DNA of 64,000 nucleotides from Corythucha ciliata. Its lineage: Eukaryota; Arthropoda; Insecta; Hemiptera; Tingidae. This document shows, piece after piece, positions 24,896 through 34,317 of the stretch (its first letter is position 1; every line of letters begins with the position of its first letter). The DNA lies in contig CM075940.1 of NCBI GenBank assembly GCA_038030265.1, forward strand, positions 29,736,940-29,800,939. Reading direction: 5' to 3'. The notes beneath the pieces were generated by a model. The model ran no database searches. It was not told where the DNA came from and saw only the letters and a program-made list of their open reading frames with translations. Position numbers and translations under genes: made by a program.

Positions 24896-26056
24896 AATTT
24901 TTTCTCGGAACTCAAAACAAGTAAAGGCTAGTGAGCGAGCGTTCCATTGAAGAATTTTTAATTCAGAATTCACCATATTTACTATTATTAGTTAGTTAGA
25001 TTTAATAATTTAGAAATTACCAGCGAAGGTCAGGTGAAATAGCTTTGCTTATCGGAAATATTCTGAATGGTTTGGGATATGAGTGTCTGTGTGTCGGCTT
25101 GAGAAAGTTGGAGGTCTCTTACTCCCATTTTTAACAACAAATGTTTAAGAATAGTTTCCAACTCAACCGCATAGGAGTTCTTGACCGCCTGGCGGTATGA
25201 GTCTGGAGCTTCCTTTTCCTGGGGAATCGGAGATGTGATTAAACCTCCTGGGACGTGTTTTTTAATAAGATGCGTATTATTTGAGGCAATAACATGATGG
25301 TGTAACGGAGTAGAGTCCCTAGAACGTTTAAATGAACGAGGAAAAGAGCTAGTAGAAGCGTACGGCCGAGACGGAAATGAATTGCTCGACGCCAGAGGAG
25401 GAAAATTAGCGAAAGTATTAAGGGGAGGGGGCCGGGAATTGTTAGAAAAGGATTGCCCTTCGATTTGGCCATTAGCCTCAAAGTAGGATAAATTGCTCTC
25501 GTTCATTATCTTTTTAATGTTTTGTTCTTTTAAAAACTGTGGGCACTGGTTTCTTTCCGTAGCCCGGTGGGGTCCTTTACAATGAACGCAGGTTGTTTTT
25601 TCTGATGTACATTTCGCCACTTCATGCGTTTCGCTACATTTAACGCACCTTGTCGCTCCCTTACATTGGTCCTGGAAATGTCCATACCGCAAACATTTCG
25701 TGCATTGCACGACTCTTTGAACGAAAGGGTCAACTGTACAGGCTACATAATGGATAAGTACATAGGGCGGGAGAGATTGACCTCTAATGGTAAAAGAGAC
25801 CGAAAACGTGTGTGAGTATTTTGTATTCCCGGCTTCATCGGTTATTCGTCGACTTAATCTTCGAACCGAAAGAACATCCAGTGTTTCCCCGGAGGGGCCA
25901 CGTATGGGCTTAGTGCAAAGTGACAGTCCTGCAGACTAGCGGCAGACTAGCGCAATACTTGTTTTAACTTCAGTTCACTCTCCTCTATTCTGAATCCCTA
26001 CGAAGAACGTGCTCTGACGCTCGTTTAAAGGACGCTTTCAAGCTTTTCCTTCAATT

Positions 26057-26308
26057 AAAACGGTGCAGTGCTGTGTTGTGGGTTACATTAATTCGCCTGA
26101 TAAATATAAAGGCCTACAATTTACGGTTTTCCCAATAAACCTTACGAAAAAGAGAGACCGGGTGAAGTGGATCCTGGCCGTCAACAGGAAAAGCCAGTTA
26201 GAGCAATTCAGTAATTTTTCTACTGAAGCACTTTATGTATTTTCTAGCAGGAATGCACTAGCTGAAACTCTCGTCCCCCCTTCTTCAATGGTTTTCCACT
26301 TACACTAA
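26057..26308 (+). pseudogene. THAP-type zinc finger remnant
   Basis: The translation starts VQCCVVGYINSPDKYKG and continues through FTVFPINLTKKRDRVKWIL to AVNRK. This follows the THAP pattern of CCVxGCxN, FxxFP, then W..AV.R. The second zinc cysteine (GC) is replaced by Tyr, and the downstream C-x2-H is not recognisable, so the finger looks decayed. THAP domains are the DNA-binding part of several transposases, and here it lies inside a TIR element. Confidence 0.5.
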
Positions 26309-27216
26309 AAAGTTGTTGGCTTATTATTCCCGCAGAGTGGCAGAAGGGCGGAGCTAACAGGTCTCTGTTTTCGTTAGAGAAGAAAAAAGAGTAGGTACAT
26401 GTGGCAGAAAACTTTGATTTGCCGACGTTTTTATTCTACATGCCCACAGATTGGTTCGGAATTTTAAAAAAATTGGGGGGGGGGGGGGCAAATGCACTTG
26501 GGCGTGCATAATGCACATAGTTCTCCTCTTCCTATTTCTAGCCTTTGGAAAAGAAGGGTGTCAGGAAACAATAAGGGAATTTAAAGAAATAATTAAGCTT
26601 TAATTTTCTTCAAAAACTCTTTGAGATGACATTATTTAACCTATAATAAGGGCATTGACTTTGGCGGACTCGACATGGCCGGGTGCGGGGCCCACTGATT
26701 AATAATAATAAGCCTATGGAAACGTACATATTTTAATTAATGTGTACCTATGTAGCCTAATACACCTATTTTTAATTGCAAAAATCTTCACGTTTCTCGT
26801 TCTTTACATTTCAAAATAAATCATGTTTGACATCTTATACTAGCCCTTTGTTAAATTTCTAAAACGCACATCTAGGAATGCATAATAGACCAATCCCAGA
26901 TCCAGTGGCGGATCCAGCATTTTATGAATGGGGGGGGGACAAAACTAAAATGTTCTCTTCCCGGGGGGGGGGGGGATTGCACACCACCAGTGAAAAAGGA
27001 AAACATAATAGGAGCCACTTTTCCTGATATTTCCGGTTTCTTTTCCCGGAAGAATGGAATCAAAAGTGGTGAGAGGGGGGTCATGCTTAAACTACGTTGA
27101 GTATTTCTCAAAAATATGTTCAACCTGATCGCAAACAGACAATTTCGGGCTTGAAACATATGCCACTTTTTTTTTTTTTAAATGCCTTATTTGATCAAAA
27201 AACTTAATTGTGTAAA

Positions 27217-27625
27217 CCCCTTTTAGACGAGTAAGGCCCGTATCCATAGTCGCTACTTAAGTTAAAATTCTCCCAAGTAAAAGTCAATCCAGTTTTTGTT
27301 GGTATTAAATCATCTGTTTTGACGCCCACTTAAGGAAATTTAAGTTTAAAGGCCCGTTCACAAGCTCTATGTTTACGTTCTGTGGAGTCTGTGCAGCCAA
27401 ACAAATTCAATCCCTCGAAAAATAAAGCATTTTTATAGGTTGCATAGACACCACACAACACAAACATAGAGCTTGTGAACGGGCCTTAAAAAATGTCTAT
27501 GAATATGGGCCTAAGCTTTTTAATCAAAGCAGCCATTTTAAGAAAAATTTACAGAATTTACATCTGTATAGTATATGTTCAATGAACATATTTTTGATCA
27601 AAAAACTTACTCGTGTAAAAGGGAC
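27217..27625. repeat. Nested MITEs (three inverted-repeat layers)
   Basis: The inner element 27351-27485 has terminal repeats GGCCCGTTCACAAGCTCTAT (about 24 perfect, ~39 with mismatches), with TAA on each side if the repeat is taken to start with A. It lies inside 27235-27511, whose ends are GGCCCGTATCCATAG and GGCCCATATTCATAG flanked by TAA. Around this is a third inverted pair, CCCTTTTAGACGAGTAAG (about 27218) and CTTACTCGTGTAAAAGGG (about 27607). TAA duplications fit PIF/Harbinger-type MITEs. Confidence 0.72.
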
Positions 27626-27646
27626 CCAGGGTGCCTATTCTCTAAC

Positions 27647-27751
27647 AAAAAAGCAATATGTTTTTCGAAGCAATGTTTCTATTTTATTCATTTTCTTCAA
27701 TCAAATGAATGAAATAGAATTATTGCTATGAAAAACATATTGCTTTTTTGC
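27647..27751. repeat. Near-perfect 105-bp hairpin
   Basis: Two arms of about 48 nt start CAAAAAAGCAATATGTTTTTC on each strand and pair with roughly five mismatches around a ~9-nt loop (TCTTCAATC). It could be a short MITE or a structured-RNA precursor. No flanking duplication was defined. Confidence 0.7.
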
Positions 27752-28900
27752 TGGCATTTGTTACATTTTTTAAAATGATTTTAATGAAATGAAGTGAAGT
27801 ATGGCATCAAATACGAACCCTGAAAAATTAGAAAATTGGCCTGAGGGTGGAAATGAATGGACTAATAATTATTATAAAAATTCAAGTTCGCAGTTCGACC
27901 ATAGGACGTCGATGGGCCAAAAATTAATTTTTTCTTGTCTCTTCTAGCTACATGTGTGACTTCAAAATATTTTTTTCCTAAAATTTATGTACTTAAAAAG
28001 TTGGCAAAAATCTTGAGAGGCCATCTCATTAATTTTACAGTTAAAAAACGGGAAATTACAAAGCGACTCACGCATTTTCACTTAGAATACCATGAAAAGT
28101 GAAGAGAAAGTCGGAACAAGAATCGCACAGTTTGAAACCTAGAGCGCTCTCATTTTAAACTTTGCACTAAGCCCATTACTTTCTTAAATTCTTCCTCCTC
28201 TAGTCCTTTATCTACGCCTCGAGTTATGCCTCGCCGTTGAACTAAAAAGCTCGGAATATAGACCTTATACCCCTTTTCCCTGAACAGTGAGCAACCCAGG
28301 ATTTTATTAGCCGACGAATAATTGCTTACCTCGATCACTATCCTATTGCGTCCTTGTGTCTTGATAGAAATCACATTGTTGGAAATCGCGGAGAAAGAGT
28401 CGAAGATCAATTTCCCTATAGACATAGGATGTATTCGTCCAATTCCTGCCTTATCATTACTTAAACTTTCCAAGTAAATTTTAAAGGGACCGGTGTCCTC
28501 CTTTCGATACACGAGCGCTTCTCGTTCAGGACCTTTGCCCGTATTCTCTTGGCTAACTCCATCTTTCACTGGACTCTCATCGACAACTTTATCAAGTTCC
28601 ACGCCAATCATGCCATGCTCACCCGTATCCGGGGGGGGGAACCTCCTCCCCCCGTCTCGACACTCATAGAATGAGAGAAAAAAAAAAATTAACGTAAAGA
28701 AAAAAAAAAACAAAAAACAACCTCTTAAAAACAATTCAAGAAAAAAAGAAAATAATAAATACGGGAAAAGTAGAATCAGATTGAAAAAGGATTATAGCTT
28801 ATCTGGAGACGAAGGTGCAGGGAAGATAGAGATCCTCACTCCGTCACTCGACCAAGGTTCGAACAAAACTGTATACTTCAACTGTTGACAATTCAACCTT

Positions 28901-30384
28901 TTGACAAAAAACAGATATAAACCAACCGATAAAGGTCCTTTCATTGTCTTCGCAGAAGGCATAGATGGTAATTTAGGAAAAATACACCCAATGACATTGG
29001 GGAAATGGATTTACGGGACAAATCAGAGATTCATAAACAGCGTAAGCAACATAGTTGCAACTGGCATAAATAGGATGAAAATCGAATTTAATAACTTCTC
29101 TAGTGCCAAAGACATGATACAAAACAACGTCTTGAGAGATAAGAAAGTAATATGTTACATCCCGGATCATCGAGTCAGCGTCACAGGAGTTATACGTCAC
29201 GTTGACCCCTCACTCAGTACAGATGAATTAATGGAGGTAATGGCGTCTGAAGTTCCTGTAAAAAGTGTAAAAAGAATTACGAAATTGAAGGATCATGAAA
29301 ACGGCACAAAACAGTCAATAACATTGGGTACATGTATAGTAGCTTTCAAAAGCCAAAGCTTACCAAACTATGTATCAGCGTGAACCGCCGGAAAGGCTTG
29401 AATGATGCATTCTGAAACGATTTATTATTCATAGAAGATTACAATATTTACAAATGGTATTAAATATTACGAACACAGGTGGGTTTCCTACCTGAAACGA
29501 TTTGAAACAAAAAGCCTTTTTATACAGCGAGAGTTTAACTGCTACGTTCACACTAAGGACATGACATGAAGTGACGAGAAAATAACTAGGAGCTATGTTA
29601 TAAAGGAGAAGGTGGCTAAAGTACAAAGCTCATTTGGGAGATTTGATAAACTTGTTTATATATGTTTCTATTTATGGAGCGAGATGTCGAGTAGAGTCGT
29701 ATAGTATACCATCAGTTCGACAATGTCAAAAATGCCAAAGATTCGGTCACAGTACGTCCCAATGCAAGAGCCGTCAAAGGTGCAATAATTGTGGAGAAAT
29801 GCACTCAAATGTGGAATGCGAAAGCTTAGATAAACCCCCCAACATGCGTAAACTGTGGTGGAGCACACAAGGCACATGACAAAAAATGTGCAATTTTCGT
29901 AGCGTCAGCCAAGAAACTTAAAGAAAGAAGCGTACGAACCAGTTATGCGGAAGTAACGTACAACCGATTTGCCGTATTAAGTAACTCGGAAACCAATTCA
30001 AACCAGTACATCAGGCCAAAGATTTCAAACAGTGTATCTGCTTTTTCAAGCCTCCACCCAAAACTGAAGCGCAAGAGGGATAGGGTATTCATGCCAAACA
30101 ACTCGACACAGGATTACACAGACGACGATTTCCCCCCATTACCCGAAGCCCAAGAAGTACAAGGTATGATTAAAAGTAAATCACCTCGATTAGCTCCAAA
30201 ACCTCTAATAGGAGTTTCTTTCGGAGCGGCAAATTGCAGCAAATATTTCGAAAACCACCAAACTTTCGTTCAACAGATTACAGAGGGAAAACTTTCAACA
30301 ATCCTCAACATCCTAAATGATTTACAAGTCCAAAATTTGTCGAAACATACAAAATCACTCCACACTATCCAAGAATCAGTTTAA
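28901..30384 (+). pseudogene. I-type ORF1 (gag) of the plus-strand element
   Basis: The N-terminal domain ('KGPFIVFAEGI', 'LGKIHPMTLGKWIY') aligns with the gag of the neighbouring minus-strand element. At about 29371 it is interrupted by ~290 bp of unrelated sequence. Coding resumes near 29664 with 'SIYGARCRVE' and three zinc knuckles (CQKCQRFGHSTSQC, CNNCGEMHSNVEC, and a third in a shifted frame near 29845). The C-terminal part continues in frame to 30384. Confidence 0.78.
29371..29664. repeat. ~290-bp insertion inside gag
   Basis: Non-coding sequence separates two adjacent parts of the ORF1 protein. It contains CTGAAACGATTT twice (near 29411 and 29489). Ends resembling CTATGTAT and TATATATGTT suggest a possible short duplication, but no clear terminal inverted repeat is visible. 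Confidence 0.45.
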
Positions 30385-30511
30385 ACGTGCAAAAAGAATT
30401 GAATAATGCCAAGGAGCTAGAAAAACTTGATTCAGGATTCGACAAATAGGTAAACAAAAAAAAACCACTAGATATATAATTATCTAAAAATTTTTCTCTC
30501 ACTCCAACAAT

Positions 30512-33236
30512 ATGAATATCTTACAGTGGAATATAAGATCGATAAATGCCAACAAGAGCAAACTAGAAGTCCTTCTAAGCTGAGAAATCCATAGACATAG
30601 CCATCTTATCTGAAATATGGCTTCGTCCAAATTCTAAGGTTACAGTTAGCGACTATAACATGATGCATTGCCCTAGGGCCGACGGTAGGGACCACCTTGC
30701 CATAAAAATTATACTCTGGGGAAGAAATCTGAGCTCTATTCATAATGATACGCGTCCGACTACGGTAGAATGGAAGATGAATAAAGCAGATTGGAACGAG
30801 TATCAGCGAGTGACGGAAAACCTTTTTGAAAACATGTCAATTGATGATGAAGATATAAATAACTCATACGACAAATTCATAGATACCCTTTACAAGGCAG
30901 CTGACATAGTCATACCCATGAAAAAACCGTACAAAGACAAAAAAAAAACAAAATAAAATGTCCGAAGCCTTGGTGGGACGATGAGTGCAACCAGGTGAGA
31001 AATAAAGCTAAACAAGCCTACGATGAATACAAGTCCTCGTCGACTGTAATTCATTATCTAAGAATGAAATCCCTCACAGCTACCTGCAGGAAGTTATACA
31101 AAAATAAAAAAAAACTAAATGGATAGAATTCTGTAACTCTATAAACAGTGGCACGACGTCTGCTGACGTATGGGGCAAAATAAGATCACTTAGAGGAGCC
31201 GAATCAGTTAAACCCAAGTCCATGGATCCACTCATCATGGAAGAATTCCTGCACCATATAGCCCCAGATTATGTGCCGGAAAAAATTAAAGAGGCAGACA
31301 ATACAGACGAGGACCATGTCCTCAATAAAGAAATTCAAAGCTTCGCATTGGACGCGGTTTTTAAAAAATCCCCGAATAAAGCTCCCGGATTGGACAAAAT
31401 CTCGTACGTGATGTTATCTAACTTGGGCCCCAGAGGAAAATCTGTTCTCTTACGGATATTTACCATTGCCTCCCTATCAAATCAAAGAATTCACTCGTGA
31501 AAAATATACAAAGTAGTTCCATTACTCAAAGCTGGCAAAGACCCCAGTTCCTACGATGCCTATCGACCGATCGCCTCAGCGTCCTGCGTGGCCAAAACAT
31601 TCGAAAGGATTGTAAAGCTCCGATTAGGCTGGTTTCTGGAAGCCACAGAAATTCTAGGAAGAAGACATCTTGGCTTCAGAAAGAGGCACATCCCTTTTGA
31701 CTGCGTTGCAGAGCTCGTTACGGATATACATCTTACCTTCTTAAACAAAAAGTTTCTTGTCGCCGCTTTCATTGACTTGACCGGTGCCTTTGACCCCGTA
31801 TCGATATCATTACTTCAATATACAATGAAAGAAATGAACGTCCCATTCAGGATCATAAATTGCCTCATTGGTTCAGTAAGTGAACGAGAGATCATCATAG
31901 ATCACGATGCTGTAAGGTACGGTCCACGGTCAACAGGTTTAGGATTGCCCCAAGGGCTAATTGAAAGTCCAGATACGGCAGATTTAAATGGCTTATTCGA
32001 GAATCATACGAAATGCCTCCATTACGCCGATGACATAGTCATTTATGTTCTGGCGAGTAAACTTGAAACAGCCATTCTACATCTAAATGAGTCGCTCGCC
32101 AAATTTCACGATTGGTGTGAAGTTAATGGTTTCTCAATATCAGAACACAAGAGCAAAGTAGTAGCGTTCACGAGAAAACGAAAATTCACCCTCAGCAACC
32201 CTCAGTGGGAAAGATAAGCTACAAAATAGAGAAACAAGCTCGATTTTTGGGAGTAGAACTCGACTGCAAGATGACATGGAAGAGACAAATAGAAAACTTA
32301 GTGAGCTACAGTGAAAAAACGTTGGCGTTACTTCGACACGTCTCGTATAGATCTTACGGGGCAACCCCTGACACCATCATTAATATCTATAGAGGTCTTA
32401 TCAGGAGCAAATTAGACTATGGGTGTTTTCTGTATGGAGATGCGGCGAACACACATTTGAGTAAGATCGATCGTTTTCAATATTAAGCGATTAGAACGTG
32501 TCTGGGAGCCAGCAGAACTACGCCTACAAACGCCTTATTAGTGGAGGCAGTAGAACATCCTCTGTCACTGCGCCGCGACATGTTGGCACAAAGGTACATT
32601 ACAGAGAGATCGTTAGCGCCACATCATCCGGTTATAGAACAAATACAGGCGCTAGATACTACAATACGTGAAGTTAGGCCCTGTCGAACACCTTTGCTAA
32701 TAAATCGTATCCGAAATTTGAAAACGTCCATTGAGCAATTAAGTCAGTACCAGCCAGGTAAAGATCCATATTACCTCCTACCCTACGCATCCACGCTGAG
32801 ACCACGTGAGCACCAAATCAATACCAACATTTGCTTTTACGACAGAGAACTACCCGACTCGGCAAATAAATCGATGATGGAACGAGAAATAAATGAATAC
32901 TACCCTCGAAAGTACGAGACATATACTGACGGCTCCAAGTCACCTTTAGGCGTAGGATGCGCCGTATATGACAGGGTATCAAACTGTAGTGAAATGTATA
33001 AACTAGATCCGCAATGTACTATCTTCACAGCAGAAATGACACCTGTATGGAAGGCATTAGAATACGTCGGCCGAATCGCTACGGACAAAAGCTTACACTA
33101 CTTGATACTCACTGACAGTAGAAGCACACTAGTAAAGATCAAGGCCGCTGGAACAAAATTAAGCTGGTTGGAATACAAAATCTTAAACGAGCTGGATAGA
33201 TTAATTATCGATGGGTATCGGGTTTGCCCTTCCGCA
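30512..33236 (+). pseudogene. I-type ORF2 of the plus-strand element
   Basis: ORF2 starts 'MNILQWNIRSINANKSKLE' at 30512, an endonuclease N-terminus. Most of the endonuclease core is missing, because the sequence jumps to the region before RT near 30740. RT is in several frames: 'KAPGLDKISY' (31380), 'YDAYRPIASASCVAKTFERI', 'HLGFRKRHIPF', 'AAFIDLTGAFD', 'GLGLPQG' and 'HYADDIVIY' (32020). The thumb follows ('FLGVELDCKMTWK'). RNase H is at about 32915-33220 with 'YTDGSKSPLGVG', 'FTAEMTPVWKALEY' and 'LTDSRS', and is cut at 33236. At least four frame breaks are visible. Confidence 0.83.
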
Positions 33237-33239
33237 TAA

Positions 33240-33710
33240 AAATGCGTTGATTCGGGGCTAAAATTCAGCCGTATGAATTCGCGGATAAAATTGAAAAAAA
33301 CACTATTTCGCGGATAAAATTAAGGAATAGCACTCAATCATAGCTATAAAATGGGCAAATAGGAATTTCTCTGTTTCCGGGGTCAACTTCGCGGCTAAAA
33401 ACGAGATAAAGAAAGCGCTCATTCGCGGATAAAATGAAGAAAAAGCGGACATTCACAGCCAATATTGAGAAAATTCACGGTTTCCGACGGCCGTGAAATT
33501 CACGGAGTGAAATGTGCTAATTCATGGCTAAACCGAAAGAAATTGCTAATTCGTGGCTAAAATGGAGCTAAGCCCATAATCGTCGACTAAAATGCGTGAA
33601 AAACGCTAATTGAGAAAAAGCACTTATTAACAGCTAAAAATTAGAAAAATCCTATTCGCGAATAAATTTGAGAAAGCAAATTTGGGAAAAAACGCTCATT
33701 CTTGGCAGTG
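33240..33710 (+). repeat. Degenerate ~29-bp minisatellite, forward orientation
   Basis: Units like GCTAATTCGTGGCTAAAATGGAG, as at 12120-13220. The block begins exactly where the I-type RNase H ends and finishes at CAGTGGCGTGACCAACTTTG (33707), which resembles the boundary near 15277. Confidence 0.75.
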
Positions 33711-34084
33711 GCGTGACCAACTTTGATCTAGGGGTGAACAGCTTCACATGAGAACAATTCAGATGCACTCCAATGCCTATAAAAAGGAAAGAACGATGTA
33801 GTGGACTTGAGTATCGAATCAGGCAATTCAAAGGATGTGTCCGTCCACAGATTTTTTATTTAATTATGCGAGACCGCGGTTTCGATTTACATCATCATCG
33901 GTCGCTCAGTCGTCGTCAACAGAAAAATCTGTTGAAATTTGTTTGAATCAAAGAACCCCGCGAAATCGGTGGTGATCCTAAATAATTTGTAATTTTTGAT
34001 GTCCCCCCCCCCACTTCTAGCTCTGTTGTGAGCCCCTGTCGGACATAAAATGTCTAGCGATCACATAAGTGTCATCTCCTAGAT

Positions 34085-34316
34085 CACGGACGACCAATCT
34101 GTTTTGGTCGTGGGCCATAAACCTGGTTATAAGAACTCAGGCGAGCCACCCATCCTCGCCCCCCCCCCCCCCAACAACGAGCACAACATTTTGATCTTAG
34201 CAAAAGGCCTTGACGCTCTAAATAAAACGCACTTGGGGACTGTTCAACAACATAAGTTAACCACAGTATAATAGCGTTTTCCATTTGCACAAAAAATGTG
34301 CCCTGTGACAGCTCAT
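34085..34316 (-). repeat. U2-snRNA-like dispersed repeat, copy B
   Basis: On the minus strand 34217-34188 reads AGCGTCAAGGCCTTTTGCTA, followed by AGATCAAAATGTTG. It has the same U2 5'-end similarity and the same missing G as copy A at 13595-13858. The wider block (TGGTCGTGGGCCATAAACCTGG ... poly-C ... GCGTTTTCCATTTGCACA) is also shared. Confidence 0.6.
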
Positions 34317-34317
34317 T

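Larger units (their letters stand above)
23481..24926. repeat. 377-bp tRNA-like tandem array with an inverted copy
   Basis: The phrase ATTATTATTATTCTTTTTAT recurs at 23481, 23858 and 24235, giving an exact 377-bp period. Each unit contains a 75-nt tRNA-like sequence on the minus strand. The third unit breaks inside the tRNA D-arm at about 24518. From there a copy runs in the opposite orientation to about 24926. The flip occurs at a shared GAGC, where ...CACTGAGC meets the GAGCAATTTTTTCTCGG that normally follows the tRNA 3' end. The array sits in the endonuclease of the I-type element. The copies are nearly identical, so the expansion is recent. Confidence 0.85.
20067..24976 (-). pseudogene. 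I-type ORF2: endonuclease, RT, RNase H
   Basis: ORF2 starts at ATG 24976 ('MVNSELKILQWNARSLA') and is cut at the tRNA-like array. It resumes at 23478 in the middle of the endonuclease ('IVSLYNRPT', 'IIGDFNCNN', 'LGSDHIPIII'), with about 80 residues missing. The RT motifs follow: 'YRPISLASCVAKTFERV', 'QFGFRKGRAT', 'LFLDISGAFDHV', 'GLPQGDVLSPVLY' and 'QYADDVCL', then a TAA stop near 21737. The thumb continues at 21709-21074. After a frameshift, RNase H spans 20930-20067 with 'FTDGSKLGTG', 'CELLAVREAL', 'VTNNRS' (N where D is usual) and 'WVPGHSGIGGNEAADALA'. A cysteine-rich tail follows. Stops, the frameshift and the lost endonuclease segment make it inactive. Confidence 0.88.
25906..28174. mobile_element. 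2.27-kb TIR transposon with THAP-like coding remnant
   Basis: The left end is GGGCTTAGTGCAAAGTGACAG, and the right end read in reverse is GGGCTTAGTGCAAAGTTTAAA: a 16-bp perfect terminal repeat, with weaker similarity further inside (around GCGCAATACTTGTT / GTGCGATTCTTGTT). An AT flanks each end (25904-25905 and 28175-28176). The host gag frame is restored exactly by leaving out the element and one AT. A THAP-like coding remnant is at 26057-26305. A 2-bp AT duplication plus a THAP domain fits what I recall of the ISL2EU branch of PIF/Harbinger; this assignment is inference. Nested MITEs lie at 27217-27751. Confidence 0.75.
25030..28734 (-). pseudogene. I-type ORF1 (gag), split by a transposon
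   Basis: The N-terminal piece (about 28662-28175) has 'GPFKIYLESL' and 'IGRIHPMSIGKLIF', a domain also present in the neighbouring element's ORF1. The C-terminal piece (25905-25030) has three CCHC-type zinc knuckles (CTKCLRYGHFQDQC, CVKCSETHEVAKC, CVHCKGPHRATERNQC) and ends at 'DKQSYFT'. The pieces are separated by the 25906-28174 TIR element. The frame resumes exactly if that element and one AT are left out, so the split is one clean insertion. Confidence 0.85.
20030..28860 (-). mobile_element. I-type non-LTR retrotransposon, interrupted twice
   Basis: On the minus strand this element has an ORF1 (gag with zinc knuckles) followed by an ORF2 with endonuclease, reverse transcriptase and RNase H, the layout of the I group. 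ORF1 is split by a 2269-bp TIR transposon (25906-28174). The endonuclease is split, and partly lost, at a 1.4-kb tRNA-like repeat array (23481-24926). ORF2 also has an in-frame stop just after the YADD box and a frameshift before RNase H. Its 5' end faces the 5' end of a second I-type element that starts at about 28870 on the plus strand. Confidence 0.85.
28870..33236 (+). mobile_element. Second I-type non-LTR retrotransposon, 3'-truncated
   Basis: The element runs rightward in the order ORF1 gag, endonuclease start, RT, RNase H. It resembles the minus-strand element that begins about 130 bp to its left. It stops abruptly within RNase H at about 33236, where forward minisatellite sequence starts. 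Frameshifts, an internal endonuclease deletion and a ~290-bp insertion in ORF1 make it inactive. Confidence 0.82.
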
